Of a stretch of DNA of 64,000 nt, positions 19,542-28,077 are shown piece by piece (position 1 is the stretch's first letter; each line of letters begins with the position of its first letter). A model generated the notes under the pieces. It was not told where the DNA came from. It saw only the letters and a program-made list of their open reading frames with translations, and made no database searches. The position numbers were made by a program, and so were the translations under genes. The DNA comes from Micromonospora inositola (lineage in GTDB: Bacteria > Actinomycetota > Actinomycetes > Mycobacteriales > Micromonosporaceae): NCBI RefSeq assembly GCF_900090285.1, contig NZ_LT607754.1, positions 3,038,001 through 3,102,000 of the forward strand, given 5' to 3'.

Positions 19542-20110
19542 CGCTTCCCGCCCGGCACCCATAGCACATCTCCGTCCGGATTTGCCGTTCTTGACAGGAT
19601 GAAGAGCAGATCGGAGAGGCGGTTGAGATACTTTGCCGGAAGGGGACTGGTCCGGTCTGGATCATGCGCGACCAGGGCCCACGCCGCACGCTCGGCGCGC
19701 CGGGCGATCGTCCGTGCCACGTGCAGCAGCGCCGCGCCAGCGGTGCCGCCGGGGAGGATGAAGGAGTCGAGCTTGCTCAGGCGTGCGTTGTACTCGTCGC
19801 ACCAGCCCTCGAGGCGCTCCACATACTCCTCGGTGACCCGCAGCGGCGGGTACTTCGGGTCCGGCTCGACCGGGGTGGCCAGGTCCGCGCCGACGTCGAA
19901 CATGTCGTTCTGGATCGACCCCAGCACCGCCCGCAGCTCGTCGTCGAGCTGCCCCAGCGCGAGCGCGACGCCGATCGCCGCGTTGCACTCGTCGACGTCG
20001 GCGTACGCGGCGATCCGTGGATCGGTCTTCGGCACCTGCTCGTTGTTGCTCAGCCTGGTCATGCCGGCGTCGCCGGCCTTGGTGTAGATGCGCGTGAGGT
20101 GGACGGCCAT
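19538..20110 (-). CDS. cobO: ATP:cob(I)alamin adenosyltransferase, PduO type
   Basis: A 190-residue helical-bundle enzyme that attaches the 5'-deoxyadenosyl group to cobalamin, making coenzyme B12 for the mutases elsewhere in this window. PduO-family motifs are clear: [13 protein letters not shown] at the N-terminus, [12 protein letters not shown] near 38, and [12 protein letters not shown] near 130. The longer upstream frame is not conserved, so ATG 20110 is chosen. This start overlaps the opposite-strand murA start, leaving no intergenic space. The symbol cobO is used by convention; the fold is PduO-like, not CobA-like. Confidence 0.9.
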   Translation of the reverse strand: MAVHLTRIYTKAGDAGMTRLSNNEQVPKTDPRIAAYADVDECNAAIGVALALGQLDDELRAVLGSIQNDMFDVGADLATPVEPDPKYPPLRVTEEYVERLEGWCDEYNARLSKLDSFILPGGTAGAALLHVARTIARRAERAAWALVAHDPDRTSPLPAKYLNRLSDLLFILSRTANPDGDVLWVPGGKR

Positions 20111-21548
20111 GACGCACAGCCTACGGATACCGGACCTGACCATCCCGGCGCGGCCGGGCCAGGCCGGCTGGCCGGCCGGTGTCGGTCCGGGTGACGCCGG
20201 CGATCCGGCGGTCAACGACGTCGACGTCATCCGGGTGCCTGGCAACGCGCGGCTGGCCGGCACGGTCCACGTCGTCGGGGCGAAGAACTCCGCGCTAAAG
20301 CTGATGGCGGCCGCGCTCCTCGCGCCCGGGCGGAGCGTGATCACCAACGTCCCCCGGATCACCGACATCGCCATCATGGGTGAGGTGCTGCGCCGGCTCG
20401 GCTGCGACGTACGGTTCGGCGCCGACGACCCGGTCGATCCGATGGTGGCCCGCGGCGGGGTGGAACGCTCCCGGTCGGTCCTCATCGACGTGCCGGAGCG
20501 GCCCGGCGCGGAGGCCGACTACGACCTGGTCCGGCGGCTGCGCGCGTCGATCTGTGTGCTCGGCCCGCTGCTGGCCCGCCGGGGATACGTGCGGGTGGCG
20601 CATCCCGGCGGGGACGCGATCGGCTCCCGTGGCCTGGACATGCACATCTCCGGGCTGACCCGGATGGGCGCGGACATCTCCGGTGAGCACGGCTTCGTCA
20701 TCGCGTCCGCCCCCGACGGGCTGCACGGCGCGGATATCGTGCTGGACTTCCCCAGCGTCGGTGCGACGGAGAACCTGGTGATGGCGGCGGTGTTGGCCCG
20801 GGGCAGCACGGTGATCGACAACGCCGCCCGGGAACCGGAGATCGTCGACATCTGCTCGATGCTGATCCAGATGGGCGCCCGGATCGAGGGGGAGGGCACC
20901 TCGACCCTGCACATCAAGGGCGTGCCGGAGCTGCGCGCGGTGCGGCATGCCACGGTGGGGGACCGGATCGTCGCCGGTACCTGGGCGTTCGCCGCCGCGA
21001 TGACCCGGGGGGACGTCACGGTCACCGGCATCGACCCGGCGTTCCTGGAGGTCGCGCTGGACAAGCTGGTCTCGGCCGGCGGCCTGGTGGAGACCCGTGG
21101 CGACGCCTTCCGGGTACGCGTGGACGACCGCCCGACCGCGGTGGACGTGGTGACCCTGCCCTACCCGGGCTTCGCCACCGACCTGCTGCCGATGGCGATG
21201 GGGCTGGCGGCGGTGAGCGACGGGGCGTCGCTGATCACGGAGAACATCTTCGACGGCCGGTTCATGTTCGCCAACGAGATGATGCGCCTCGGCGCGGACA
21301 TCAAGACCGACGGCCACCACGCGGTGGTACGCGGCCGGGACCGGCTCTCCGGCGCCCCGGTCCGCGCCACCGACATCCGGGCCGGCGCCGGTCTGATCAT
21401 CGCCGGGCTCTGCGCCGACGGGGTCTCCGAGGTCTCCCACGTGCACCACGTGGACCGCGGCTATCCGGACTTCGTCGCCGACCTGCGGGCTCTCGGGATC
21501 GAGGTCGAGCGCGGCACGATCCCGGACGAGCCGGCCCTGGAAATCTGA
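20109..21548 (+). CDS. murA: UDP-N-acetylglucosamine 1-carboxyvinyltransferase
   Basis: A 479-residue enzyme transferring enolpyruvate from PEP to UDP-GlcNAc, the first committed step of peptidoglycan synthesis. [20 protein letters not shown] holds the catalytic lysine. The active-site loop reads [14 protein letters not shown]: the usual cysteine (Cys115 of E. coli) is Asp169 here, as in Mycobacterium tuberculosis MurA, a change known to prevent fosfomycin alkylation. The N-terminus is about 40 residues longer than usual (Pro/Gly/Ala-rich) before [16 protein letters not shown] 20109 overlaps the divergent cobO start; ATG 20088 is a further alternative. Confidence 0.92.
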   Translation: MTHSLRIPDLTIPARPGQAGWPAGVGPGDAGDPAVNDVDVIRVPGNARLAGTVHVVGAKNSALKLMAAALLAPGRSVITNVPRITDIAIMGEVLRRLGCDVRFGADDPVDPMVARGGVERSRSVLIDVPERPGAEADYDLVRRLRASICVLGPLLARRGYVRVAHPGGDAIGSRGLDMHISGLTRMGADISGEHGFVIASAPDGLHGADIVLDFPSVGATENLVMAAVLARGSTVIDNAAREPEIVDICSMLIQMGARIEGEGTSTLHIKGVPELRAVRHATVGDRIVAGTWAFAAAMTRGDVTVTGIDPAFLEVALDKLVSAGGLVETRGDAFRVRVDDRPTAVDVVTLPYPGFATDLLPMAMGLAAVSDGASLITENIFDGRFMFANEMMRLGADIKTDGHHAVVRGRDRLSGAPVRATDIRAGAGLIIAGLCADGVSEVSHVHHVDRGYPDFVADLRALGIEVERGTIPDEPALEI

Positions 21549-21560
21549 TCCAGGAGAGGG

Positions 21561-21576
21561 CTTAGCCGTCGTTCAG
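21561..21576. promoter_or_regulatory. Acyl-CoA regulon palindrome, hbd site
   Basis: CTTAGCCGTCGTTCAG, one of six copies of an imperfect 16-bp palindrome in front of acyl-CoA genes. It ends 51 bases before the hbd ATG and just upstream of a TAGGGT -10-like hexamer at 21587, so it would cover the -35 region. Confidence 0.65.
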
Positions 21577-21627
21577 GCTCGCCGACTAGGGTGCTGGCAG
21601 GTACTCAAACAGGCGAGGGAGAAGCAG

Positions 21628-22476
21628 ATGGCAGGTCGACTCGCGGTCGTCGGTGCCGGGCTGATGGGCTCGGGCATCGCCCAGGTGGCGGCGCAGGCGG
21701 GCTGGCAGGTGACGCTGCGCGACCTGGACGACGCGGCCACCAAGCGGGGCGTCGACGGCATCCGGAAGTCGCTGGAGAAGTTCGCCGAGAAGGGGAAGAT
21801 CGAGGCGTCCGAGGTCGATGCGGCGCTGGGCCGGATCACCCCGACCACGGACCTGGAGGCGGTCGCCGATGCGGACATCGTGGTCGAGGCGGTCTTCGAG
21901 CGGCTGGAGATCAAGCACGAGGTGTTCCGCGCGCTGGACAAGATCTGCAAGGCCGATGCGGTGCTGGCCACCAACACCTCGGCCATCCCGGTCACCCAGA
22001 TCGCGGCGGTGACCGAGCGGCCGGAGTCGGTCGTCGGCACCCACTTCTTCTCCCCGGTGCCGATGATGAAGCTCTGCGAGCTGGTCCGCGGCTACAAGAC
22101 CAGTGACGAGACCCTGGCGACGGTGAAGGCGTTCGCCGAGGAGATCGGCAAGACGGTCGTCGTGGTCAACCGGGACATCGCCGGCTTCGTCACCACCCGG
22201 CTGATCTCCGCGCTGGTCGTCGAGGCGGTCAAGCTGGTCGAGTCCGGCGTGGTCTCGGCGGAGGACCTGGACACTGCCTGCAAGCTCGGCTTCGGCCACG
22301 CCATGGGCCCGCTGGCCACCACCGACCTGACCGGCGTGGACGTGCTGCTGCATGCCTCGAAGAACATCTACACCGACACCGCCGACGAGAAGTTCTTCCC
22401 GCCGGAGCTGCTCCAGCGCATGGTCACCGCCGGTGACCTGGGCCGGAAGACCGGAAAGGGCTTCTACACGTACTGA
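21628..22476 (+). CDS. hbd: 3-hydroxybutyryl-CoA dehydrogenase
   Basis: A 282-residue single-module NAD(P)-dependent 3-hydroxyacyl-CoA dehydrogenase that interconverts acetoacetyl-CoA and 3-hydroxybutyryl-CoA. Rossmann motif VVGAGLMGSGIAQ at residues 7-19; VLATNTSAIPVTQIA near 112; the catalytic GTHFFSPVPMMKLCE near 136, with the His-Glu dyad; and the C-terminal GRKTGKGFYTY. GAGGGAGAAGCAG precedes the ATG. It fits the acetyl-CoA to crotonyl-CoA arm that feeds Ccr (43637-44992). Confidence 0.92.
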   Translation: MAGRLAVVGAGLMGSGIAQVAAQAGWQVTLRDLDDAATKRGVDGIRKSLEKFAEKGKIEASEVDAALGRITPTTDLEAVADADIVVEAVFERLEIKHEVFRALDKICKADAVLATNTSAIPVTQIAAVTERPESVVGTHFFSPVPMMKLCELVRGYKTSDETLATVKAFAEEIGKTVVVVNRDIAGFVTTRLISALVVEAVKLVESGVVSAEDLDTACKLGFGHAMGPLATTDLTGVDVLLHASKNIYTDTADEKFFPPELLQRMVTAGDLGRKTGKGFYTY

Positions 22477-22484
22477 GCCGGCAC

Positions 22485-22517
22485 CGCGGGCGACGGCGGG
22501 ACCGTCCGTCGCCCGCG
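22485..22517. terminator. Bidirectional terminator hairpin
   Basis: CGCGGGCGACGG pairs perfectly with CCGTCGCCCGCG around a nine-base loop. It lies between the converging hbd and esterase genes and could serve both. Confidence 0.7.
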
Positions 22518-22522
22518 CCCGG

Positions 22523-23332
22523 TCACGGCCGGGGCGGGCTGAGCGCGGCGCCGAGCAGGGCGAAGGCGTCCGGGATCACCGTGCCCCAGTAGGCGAAGTT
22601 GTGCCGGCCGTCGGCCCAAGCCGCGCGTACCGGCGGCTCGGGCAGCGCCCGGGCCAGGGCGCGCACGTCGCGGAGGAAGTTGTCCTGCCGGCCGCACCAG
22701 AGGCCGACCGGGGTGCCGCGCAGCCGCGCCGCCCCGGCGAAGACCGCGTCCCCGGGCCGGACGGCGGGGGAGAAGGCGGCCACCGCGTGCAGCCATCCCG
22801 GGTACGTCTCGGCGAGCAGCAGCGCGCCGAAGCCCCCCATCGACCAGCCCCAGACCGCCGTCCGGTCGACGTCGAAGCCGCGCCGGGCGCACCAGGTGGG
22901 CACCTCCTCGCGCACCATCCGCTGCATGTCGTCGTCGCCGGAGCGCCGCCAGGAGAGCCGGCCGCCGGTGGCGGCGGCGAGCACGAAGGGCGGCGCGCCC
23001 CGGCGGACCGCGTCGGTGAGGAAGCGGGCGAGCCCGAGGCGCCCGAAGTCCCGGGGCGTGGCCGAGGCGCCGTGCAGCACCAGGCAGATGGGCAGACCCC
23101 GGCCGTCGCCGTACCCCTCGGGGACGGCGGTCCAGAAGTCCACCTCGCGGCCCCTGGCGGCCGACCGGATCTGGATCAGGCGTTCGTCGCCGGCGGGGGC
23201 GTCGGGGGGCGCGGGCACCGGCCCGGGCCGGGGGCGGGACAGCTCCCGGGTGGTGAGGCCGCCGACCACGGCGACGGCGGCCGTGCCGGCGCCGGCCAGC
23301 AGCAGCCGGCGCCGGGTCAGAGCATGAGCCAT
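22523..23332 (-). CDS. Secreted alpha/beta-hydrolase (esterase-like)
   Basis: A 269-residue protein. The N-terminus TRRRLLLAGAG with a following hydrophobic run looks like a Tat-type signal peptide, giving an exported or anchored enzyme. The alpha/beta-hydrolase triad is visible: serine in GWSMGG near residue 158, aspartate in GRQDN near 213 and histidine in DGRHNF near 240. It resembles the putative esterase/antigen-85-like superfamily; substrate unknown. It converges on hbd with a hairpin between. Confidence 0.78.
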   Translation of the reverse strand: MAHALTRRRLLLAGAGTAAVAVVGGLTTRELSRPRPGPVPAPPDAPAGDERLIQIRSAARGREVDFWTAVPEGYGDGRGLPICLVLHGASATPRDFGRLGLARFLTDAVRRGAPPFVLAAATGGRLSWRRSGDDDMQRMVREEVPTWCARRGFDVDRTAVWGWSMGGFGALLLAETYPGWLHAVAAFSPAVRPGDAVFAGAARLRGTPVGLWCGRQDNFLRDVRALARALPEPPVRAAWADGRHNFAYWGTVIPDAFALLGAALSPPRP

Positions 23333-23433
23333 GCAGGCGAGTGTGACACCCGCCGGCCCGCCCGACCGACCCCGGACGGCCGGGCGCGTCCGGCGGACGC
23401 CGCAGTGGCCGGCGGGCCCCGCCGGGCGGCAGT

Positions 23434-24279
23434 TCAGCCGTCGCGCCGGGTGGTCCAGCGGAAGGTGGTCAGGCAGAGGAGCAGGCCGATCACGCACCAC
23501 GCGGCGAGCACCAGGGCGACCCGGCCCAGCTCGAACGAGCCGCCCGGCTCCTGGGCGCCGAAGCTCTCCGGCAGGAAGACCGCGCGCAGACCCTGGCACA
23601 TCCACTTCAGCGGGAAGAGCGCCGCGACCTGCTGCATCCAGCTCGGCAGCTCGGTGAAGACGAAGAAGACCCCGGAGATGAACTGGAGCACCAGCGCCAC
23701 GGGGGTGACCACGGCAGAGCCGCTGCGGGCGGTGCGGGCCAGGGAGGAGATGGCGATGCCGCAGAGGGTGCAGGCGGTGACGCCGAGCGCGGAGACCCAG
23801 CCGAAGGTCAGCCACCTGCCGACGGTGTCGGGCAGCTTCAAATCGAACAGCAGCACCGCGACGAGGAGCAGCAGGGCGGTCTCGGCCACACCGATCGCCA
23901 CCACCATGATCACCTTGCCGGCGAAGTACACCCATTTCGGCATCGGCGTGCCCCGGTAGCGCTTGAGCACGCCCCGGTCTCGCTCGATCGGGATCCAGAT
24001 GCCCAGGTTCTGGAAGCTCACCGTCATCAGGCCCGTCGCGATCATGCCGGTGATGAAGTACTGGGTGAACCTGACCCCGCCGCCGATCTCACCGCGGAAG
24101 ATCGACGCGAAGATCAGGATCATGATGATCGGGAAGCCCATCGTGAAGACGACGGACTCCCGGCTGCGCAGGAACTGGGTGATCTCCAGCCGCCCCTGCC
24201 GCAGCGCGAGCGCGCCCGGGCCGAGCCGCCGGGCCGGGGCGGCGGCGACCGGGGCCGCCGGCTTCGTGGTGGTCGTCAT
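23434..24279 (-). CDS. ABC-2 type transporter permease
   Basis: A 281-residue membrane protein with a basic cytoplasmic N-terminus and six predicted helices, in the ABC-2 fold used by drug and polymer exporters. The stretch GIWIPIERDRGVLKRYRGTPMP near residue 90 is the typical ABC-2 coupling loop. The start overlaps the ATPase gene by four bases (ATGA), forming a two-gene exporter with it. Substrate unknown; daunorubicin-resistance-type exporters are the nearest family. Confidence 0.85.
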   Translation of the reverse strand: MTTTTKPAAPVAAAPARRLGPGALALRQGRLEITQFLRSRESVVFTMGFPIIMILIFASIFRGEIGGGVRFTQYFITGMIATGLMTVSFQNLGIWIPIERDRGVLKRYRGTPMPKWVYFAGKVIMVVAIGVAETALLLLVAVLLFDLKLPDTVGRWLTFGWVSALGVTACTLCGIAISSLARTARSGSAVVTPVALVLQFISGVFFVFTELPSWMQQVAALFPLKWMCQGLRAVFLPESFGAQEPGGSFELGRVALVLAAWCVIGLLLCLTTFRWTTRRDG

Positions 24280-25124
24280 GACTGTCCGATCATCTTCAGG
24301 TAGACGTCTTCGAGGGTCGGCCGGGTCACCGTCAGGCCCGGGACCTCGCCGCCGTAGCGCGCGGCCAGCTCCGCCACCAGGGCCGTCGGCGTCGCGCTCT
24401 CCGCGGTCTCCAGCGCTCCGTCCGGGGTACGCCAGGAGACCGTGGCCAGGGCCTCCTGCCGGTTGCCCAGCCGGTTCGGCGGGGCCACCTCGACCAACCG
24501 CCCGGCGGCGATCACGCCGACCCGGTCGGCGAGCGCTTCCGCCTCGTCCAGGTAGTGCGTGGTCAGCACGATGGTGGTGCCGGCGGCGGCGAGGTCCCGG
24601 ATCAGCTCCCAGAACTCCCGCCGGGCCTCCGGGTCGAAGCCGGTGGTCGGCTCGTCGAGGAAGAGCAGCTCCGGGCGGCCGATGATGCCCAGCGCCACGT
24701 CGAGGCGGCGCTTCTGGCCGCCGGAGAGGGTGTGGGTCCGCGCCTTCGCCTTGCCGCCGAGCCCCACCCGCTCGATCACCTTGTCCGGGTCGTCCGCCTC
24801 GGCGTAGAAGCCGGAGAAGTGCCGGACCACCTCGGCGACGGTCAGCTCGTCGAACTCGCCGGTGCCCTGGAGCACGATGCCGACCCGCGAGCGCCAGTGT
24901 GGCGCCGGATGGGCCGGGTCGCTGCCGAGGACGGACACCTCGCCGGAGTCGCGCCGCCGGTAGCCCTCCAGGATCTCCACCGTGGTGGTCTTGCCCGCGC
25001 CGTTCGGGCCGAGCAGGGCGAACACCTCGCCGCGGTGGACGTCGAGGTCCACCCCCGCCACCGCGACGTTGTCGCCGTACGCCTTGCGCAGTCCCCGTAC
25101 GGAGATCGCGAGCTCGTCATCCAT
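24276..25124 (-). CDS. ABC transporter ATP-binding protein
   Basis: A 282-residue ATPase for the permease downstream. Walker A GPNGAGKTTT near residue 38, Q-loop IVLQGTGEFDELT, signature LSGGQKRRLD near 137, Walker B LLFLDEPTTGFDP near 155, switch histidine in VLTTHYLDEAEALADR. The C-terminal 60 residues are the extension seen in DrrA-type exporter ATPases. Likely an exporter of a hydrophobic compound. Confidence 0.9.
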   Translation of the reverse strand: MDDELAISVRGLRKAYGDNVAVAGVDLDVHRGEVFALLGPNGAGKTTTVEILEGYRRRDSGEVSVLGSDPAHPAPHWRSRVGIVLQGTGEFDELTVAEVVRHFSGFYAEADDPDKVIERVGLGGKAKARTHTLSGGQKRRLDVALGIIGRPELLFLDEPTTGFDPEARREFWELIRDLAAAGTTIVLTTHYLDEAEALADRVGVIAAGRLVEVAPPNRLGNRQEALATVSWRTPDGALETAESATPTALVAELAARYGGEVPGLTVTRPTLEDVYLKMIGQS

Positions 25125-25226
25125 GCCGTCAAGTGTGCGACCTGGCCGCCGGCGCGGGGAGCCCGGGGTGTGGTGGTCGCGGCCATGTCGGGCGCTTCCC
25201 GCCCGGACGTCCGCGACATGGACCTG

Positions 25227-25240
25227 TGTGGTTTTCCACA
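25227..25240. promoter_or_regulatory. Dyad upstream of the ecm promoter
   Basis: TGTGG-TTTT-CCACA is a perfect inverted repeat 36 bases before the ecm start and just upstream of the regulon palindrome. It could be a second regulator site. Confidence 0.35.
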
Positions 25241-25250
25241 GCCCGTTTTA

Positions 25251-25266
25251 CTGAACGGTAACTTAG
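25251..25266. promoter_or_regulatory. Acyl-CoA regulon palindrome, ecm site
   Basis: CTGAACGGTAACTTAG, preceded by TTA exactly as at the ccr site. It overlaps the TAGACT -10 element at 25264-25269, so a bound protein would block RNA polymerase. Confidence 0.7.
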
Positions 25267-25269
25267 ACT
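25264..25269 (+). promoter_or_regulatory. -10 element of ecm, leaderless start
   Basis: TAGACT, six bases before the ATG with no ribosome site between, so transcription should start at the ATG. Confidence 0.5.
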
Positions 25270-25275
25270 CCGGCC

Positions 25276-27282
25276 ATGGACGAGAAGGCTCTCCCGGGCC
25301 GGCTGCCGGAGCGCGACCGCCCCTGGGTGATGCGCACGTACGCCGGGCACTCCTCCGCCGCGGCGACCAACGCGCTCTTCCGCCGCAACCTGTCGAAGGG
25401 GCAGACCGGCCTCTCGGTCGCCTTCGACCTGCCCACCCAGACCGGGTACGACCCCGACCACGAACTGGCCGCCGGCGAGGTGGGCCGGGTCGGCGTGCCG
25501 GTGGCGCACCTCGGCGACATGCGGGCCCTCTTCGACGGCATTCCGCTCGCCGGGATGAACACCTCGATGACGATCAACGCGCCCGCGATGTGGCTGCTCG
25601 GCCTCTACGGCACGGTCACCGCCGAGCAGGGCGCCGAGCTGTCCCGCTGCGCCGGCACCACCCAGAACGACATCATCAAGGAGTACCTCTCCCGCGGGAC
25701 GTACATCTTCCCCCCGGCGGCGTCGCTGCGGCTCACCGCGGACGTCATCGCGTACACGCTGCGCGAGATGCCGAAGTGGAACCCGGTGAACATCTGCTCG
25801 TACCACCTCCAGGAGGCCGGCGCGACGCCGGTGCAGGAGGTCGGCTTCGCGCTCGCCACCGCGGTCGCCGTGCTCGACGCGGTCCGCGACTCCGGCCAGC
25901 TGCCCGCCGACCGGATGGGCGACGTGGTGCAGCGGATCTCCTTCTTCGTCAACGCCGGGGTCCGCTTCGTCGAGGAGATCGCCAAGATGCGCGCGTTCGG
26001 CGTGCTCTGGGACGAGATCACCCGCGACCGGTACGGCGTCACCGACCCGAAGCAGCGCCGCTTCCGGTACGGCGTGCAGGTCAACTCACTCGGCCTGACC
26101 GAGGCCCAGCCGGAGAACAACATCCAGCGGATCGTGCTGGAAATGCTCGGCGTGACCTTCTCCCGCGACGCCCGGGCCCGCGCGGTGCAGCTCCCCGCCT
26201 GGAACGAGGCGCTCGGCCTGCCCCGCCCCTGGGACCAGCAGTGGTCGCTGCGCATGCAGCAGGTCCTCGCGTACGAGTCGGACCTGCTCGAATACCCCGA
26301 CCTGTTCGAGGGCTCGCACGTGATGACCGCGCTGGTCGACGGGATCGTCACCGGGGCCCGGATCGAGCTGGAGAAGGTGCTGGAGATGGGCGGCGTGGTG
26401 GCCGCGGTGGAGACCGGCTACCTGAAGGGCGCCCTGGTCGCCTCGCTGGCCGACCGGCGCCGGCGGATGGAGTCCGGCGCCGACGTGGTGGTCGGCGTCA
26501 ACCGGTTCACCGAGACCGAGCCGTCCCCGCTGACCGCGGCCGGCGCCGAGGCCGTCGAGCAGGTCGACCCCGCGGTCGAGGCCGCGGCCGTCGCCTCCGT
26601 ACGCGAGTGGCGGGCCGACCGGGACGGCGCGGCAGTCGACGCGGCACTCGCCCGGCTCCGCGCGGACGCCGCGAGCACGACGAACCTGATGGCCGCGACG
26701 CTGGAGTGCGTGCGGGTCGGCGTGACCACCGGCGAGTGGGCCGGCGCGCTGCGCCAGGTGTTCGGCGAGTACCGGGCGCCGACGGGCCTGGCCGGCGGTG
26801 CCGGTTCCGGCGGCGGCGCGGGGCTCGCGGCCGTTCGCGAGCGGGTTGCCGCCACCGCGCGCGAGCTGGGCAGCGGCCGGCTGCGGCTGCTGGTCGGCAA
26901 GCCCGGCCTGGACGGGCACTCCAACGGCGCCGAGCAGATCGCGGTACGCGCCCGCGACGCCGGCTTCGAGGTGGTCTACCAGGGGATCCGGCTGACCGCC
27001 GGGCAGATCGTCGCCGCCGCCGTCGAGGAGGACGTGGACCTGGTCGGGCTCTCGGTGCTCTCCGGCTCGCACCTGGCCGCCGTGCCGGCGGTGCTGGACG
27101 GCCTGCGGGCCGCCGGTCGGGGCGACCTGCCCGTGGTGGTCGGCGGCATCATCCCCACCGGGGACGCGGAGGCGCTGCGGGCCGCCGGGGTGGCCCGGGT
27201 CTTCACCCCGAAGGACTTCGCGCTGACCGGCATCATCGACCAGCTCGTCACCGTGATCCGCGAGGCCAACGACCTGCCGTGA
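25276..27282 (+). CDS. ecm: Ethylmalonyl-CoA mutase (MeaA-type)
   Basis: A 668-residue B12-dependent mutase: an N-terminal TIM-barrel acyl-CoA domain (about 1-520), a Gly/Ala linker, and a fused C-terminal cobalamin domain. RTYAGHSSAAATNALFRRNL and GLSVAFDLPTQTGYD near the start match MeaA/Ecm rather than true methylmalonyl-CoA mutases, which have YAGF. The B12 motif DGHSNG (Asp546, His548 as lower ligand) and later LSGSH and GGIIPTGD are intact. It converts ethylmalonyl-CoA to methylsuccinyl-CoA in the ethylmalonyl-CoA pathway, using Ccr's product after epimerisation. MeaB and CobO in this window would support it. Confidence 0.88.
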   Translation: MDEKALPGRLPERDRPWVMRTYAGHSSAAATNALFRRNLSKGQTGLSVAFDLPTQTGYDPDHELAAGEVGRVGVPVAHLGDMRALFDGIPLAGMNTSMTINAPAMWLLGLYGTVTAEQGAELSRCAGTTQNDIIKEYLSRGTYIFPPAASLRLTADVIAYTLREMPKWNPVNICSYHLQEAGATPVQEVGFALATAVAVLDAVRDSGQLPADRMGDVVQRISFFVNAGVRFVEEIAKMRAFGVLWDEITRDRYGVTDPKQRRFRYGVQVNSLGLTEAQPENNIQRIVLEMLGVTFSRDARARAVQLPAWNEALGLPRPWDQQWSLRMQQVLAYESDLLEYPDLFEGSHVMTALVDGIVTGARIELEKVLEMGGVVAAVETGYLKGALVASLADRRRRMESGADVVVGVNRFTETEPSPLTAAGAEAVEQVDPAVEAAAVASVREWRADRDGAAVDAALARLRADAASTTNLMAATLECVRVGVTTGEWAGALRQVFGEYRAPTGLAGGAGSGGGAGLAAVRERVAATARELGSGRLRLLVGKPGLDGHSNGAEQIAVRARDAGFEVVYQGIRLTAGQIVAAAVEEDVDLVGLSVLSGSHLAAVPAVLDGLRAAGRGDLPVVVGGIIPTGDAEALRAAGVARVFTPKDFALTGIIDQLVTVIREANDLP

Positions 27283-27285
27283 GAG

Positions 27286-27314
27286 GAGGGGCCCCGCGTG
27301 GAGCGGGACCCCTC
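27286..27314. terminator. Terminator between ecm and the DUF1540 gene
   Basis: GAGGGGCCCCGC and GCGGGACCCCTC pair over 12 positions with one mismatch and a five-base loop, four bases after ecm and between converging genes. Confidence 0.65.
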
Positions 27315-27369
27315 GGCGCACCGGTCCGTCGCGGTGCCGACGGTAGTCGCGGTGAGCTGTCCGGCCGGT

Positions 27370-27666
27370 TCAGCGGCTCTGGTAGGTCATGCAGTCGGCC
27401 ATGTCGTTGTCCGGGCCGACGGTGATCGCCGGGGCGTGGCACTCCAGGTCCGAGTTGTGCCGGCAGTCCGAGCGCGAGCAGGCGCCCACCTGCGCGACGA
27501 GCTGGTCGATCCCGCCGCGTACCGGCAGCTCCACGAAGGTGTGGCAGTGGGCGTGGTCGCTGCTGCCGATGGTGATGGCGAACGCGTGGCAGTCGTTGGT
27601 GTGGTTGTAGGCGCAGGACGCGACGGCGCATTCCTGGACCCGGGGCATCTCCATCGCCGCGGTCAT
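27370..27666 (-). CDS. DUF1540 protein with two Cys-rich modules
   Basis: A 98-residue protein with two similar modules: C-x4-C-x(7)-C-x-AFAIT-x(n)-C-HTF (about 12-43) and C-x3-C-x(6)-C-x-APAIT-x(n)-C (about 62-92). The cysteine spacing is that of DUF1540, probably a small metal-binding fold. The ATG follows GGAGG closely. Function unknown. Confidence 0.8.
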   Translation of the reverse strand: MTAAMEMPRVQECAVASCAYNHTNDCHAFAITIGSSDHAHCHTFVELPVRGGIDQLVAQVGACSRSDCRHNSDLECHAPAITVGPDNDMADCMTYQSR

Positions 27667-27780
27667 GGCGACCTCCTTTGGCTTCTTGACCCGATTTTAG
27701 GCTTTTGGCGGTTTCGCGTTCGGGTCTTCCTTCCTTCCGTGGACCGTTCCGGCCCTGCGGGGGCGGTCCGGTCTGGTGTC

Positions 27781-28077
27781 GGATGTCCGTTTCGGGTGAC
27801 CGGTGGCATCGTCAGGCCGGAATCCCCGGGGGCTCGGGGTCGTTACATATCCCGTACGACCGAGTAGCTGGCCCGCTCGACCGGGCCGGTGGACGGGCCC
27901 CGGAATGATGGTGGGCAGCCGGTCGTTGTACATGGTCCCGGCGCCGCGAAGAGGCCCCCCGCCCCGCGGCCGAACCGGGCGAAGACTTCCCCCTTTTACT
28001 TGTCAGCGCCTGACGGTGCTCGCGCACGTCCCGGCCCCCACCGGGTGTGTGCGCCAACCCCCGAATGGAGCTTTCCC
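27781..28077 (+). promoter_or_regulatory. Conserved 300-nt leader, copy B
   Basis: Counterpart of 18050-18347. GTCGTTACAT is at 27839 and a degenerate GTCGTTGTAC at 27922. Before the start, GCGCAC and GTGCGC bracket an inner CCCGG/CCGGG hairpin at about 28022-28055; this fold is less perfect in copy A. CGAATGGAGCTTT holds the ribosome site. It does not match the c-di-AMP riboswitch consensus known before rpf genes. Confidence 0.7.

Noticed and set aside
22352-23959. 535-codon plus-strand frame across the esterase and ABC permease genes
   Set aside because: It crosses two well-supported minus-strand genes and a terminator and shows no domain.
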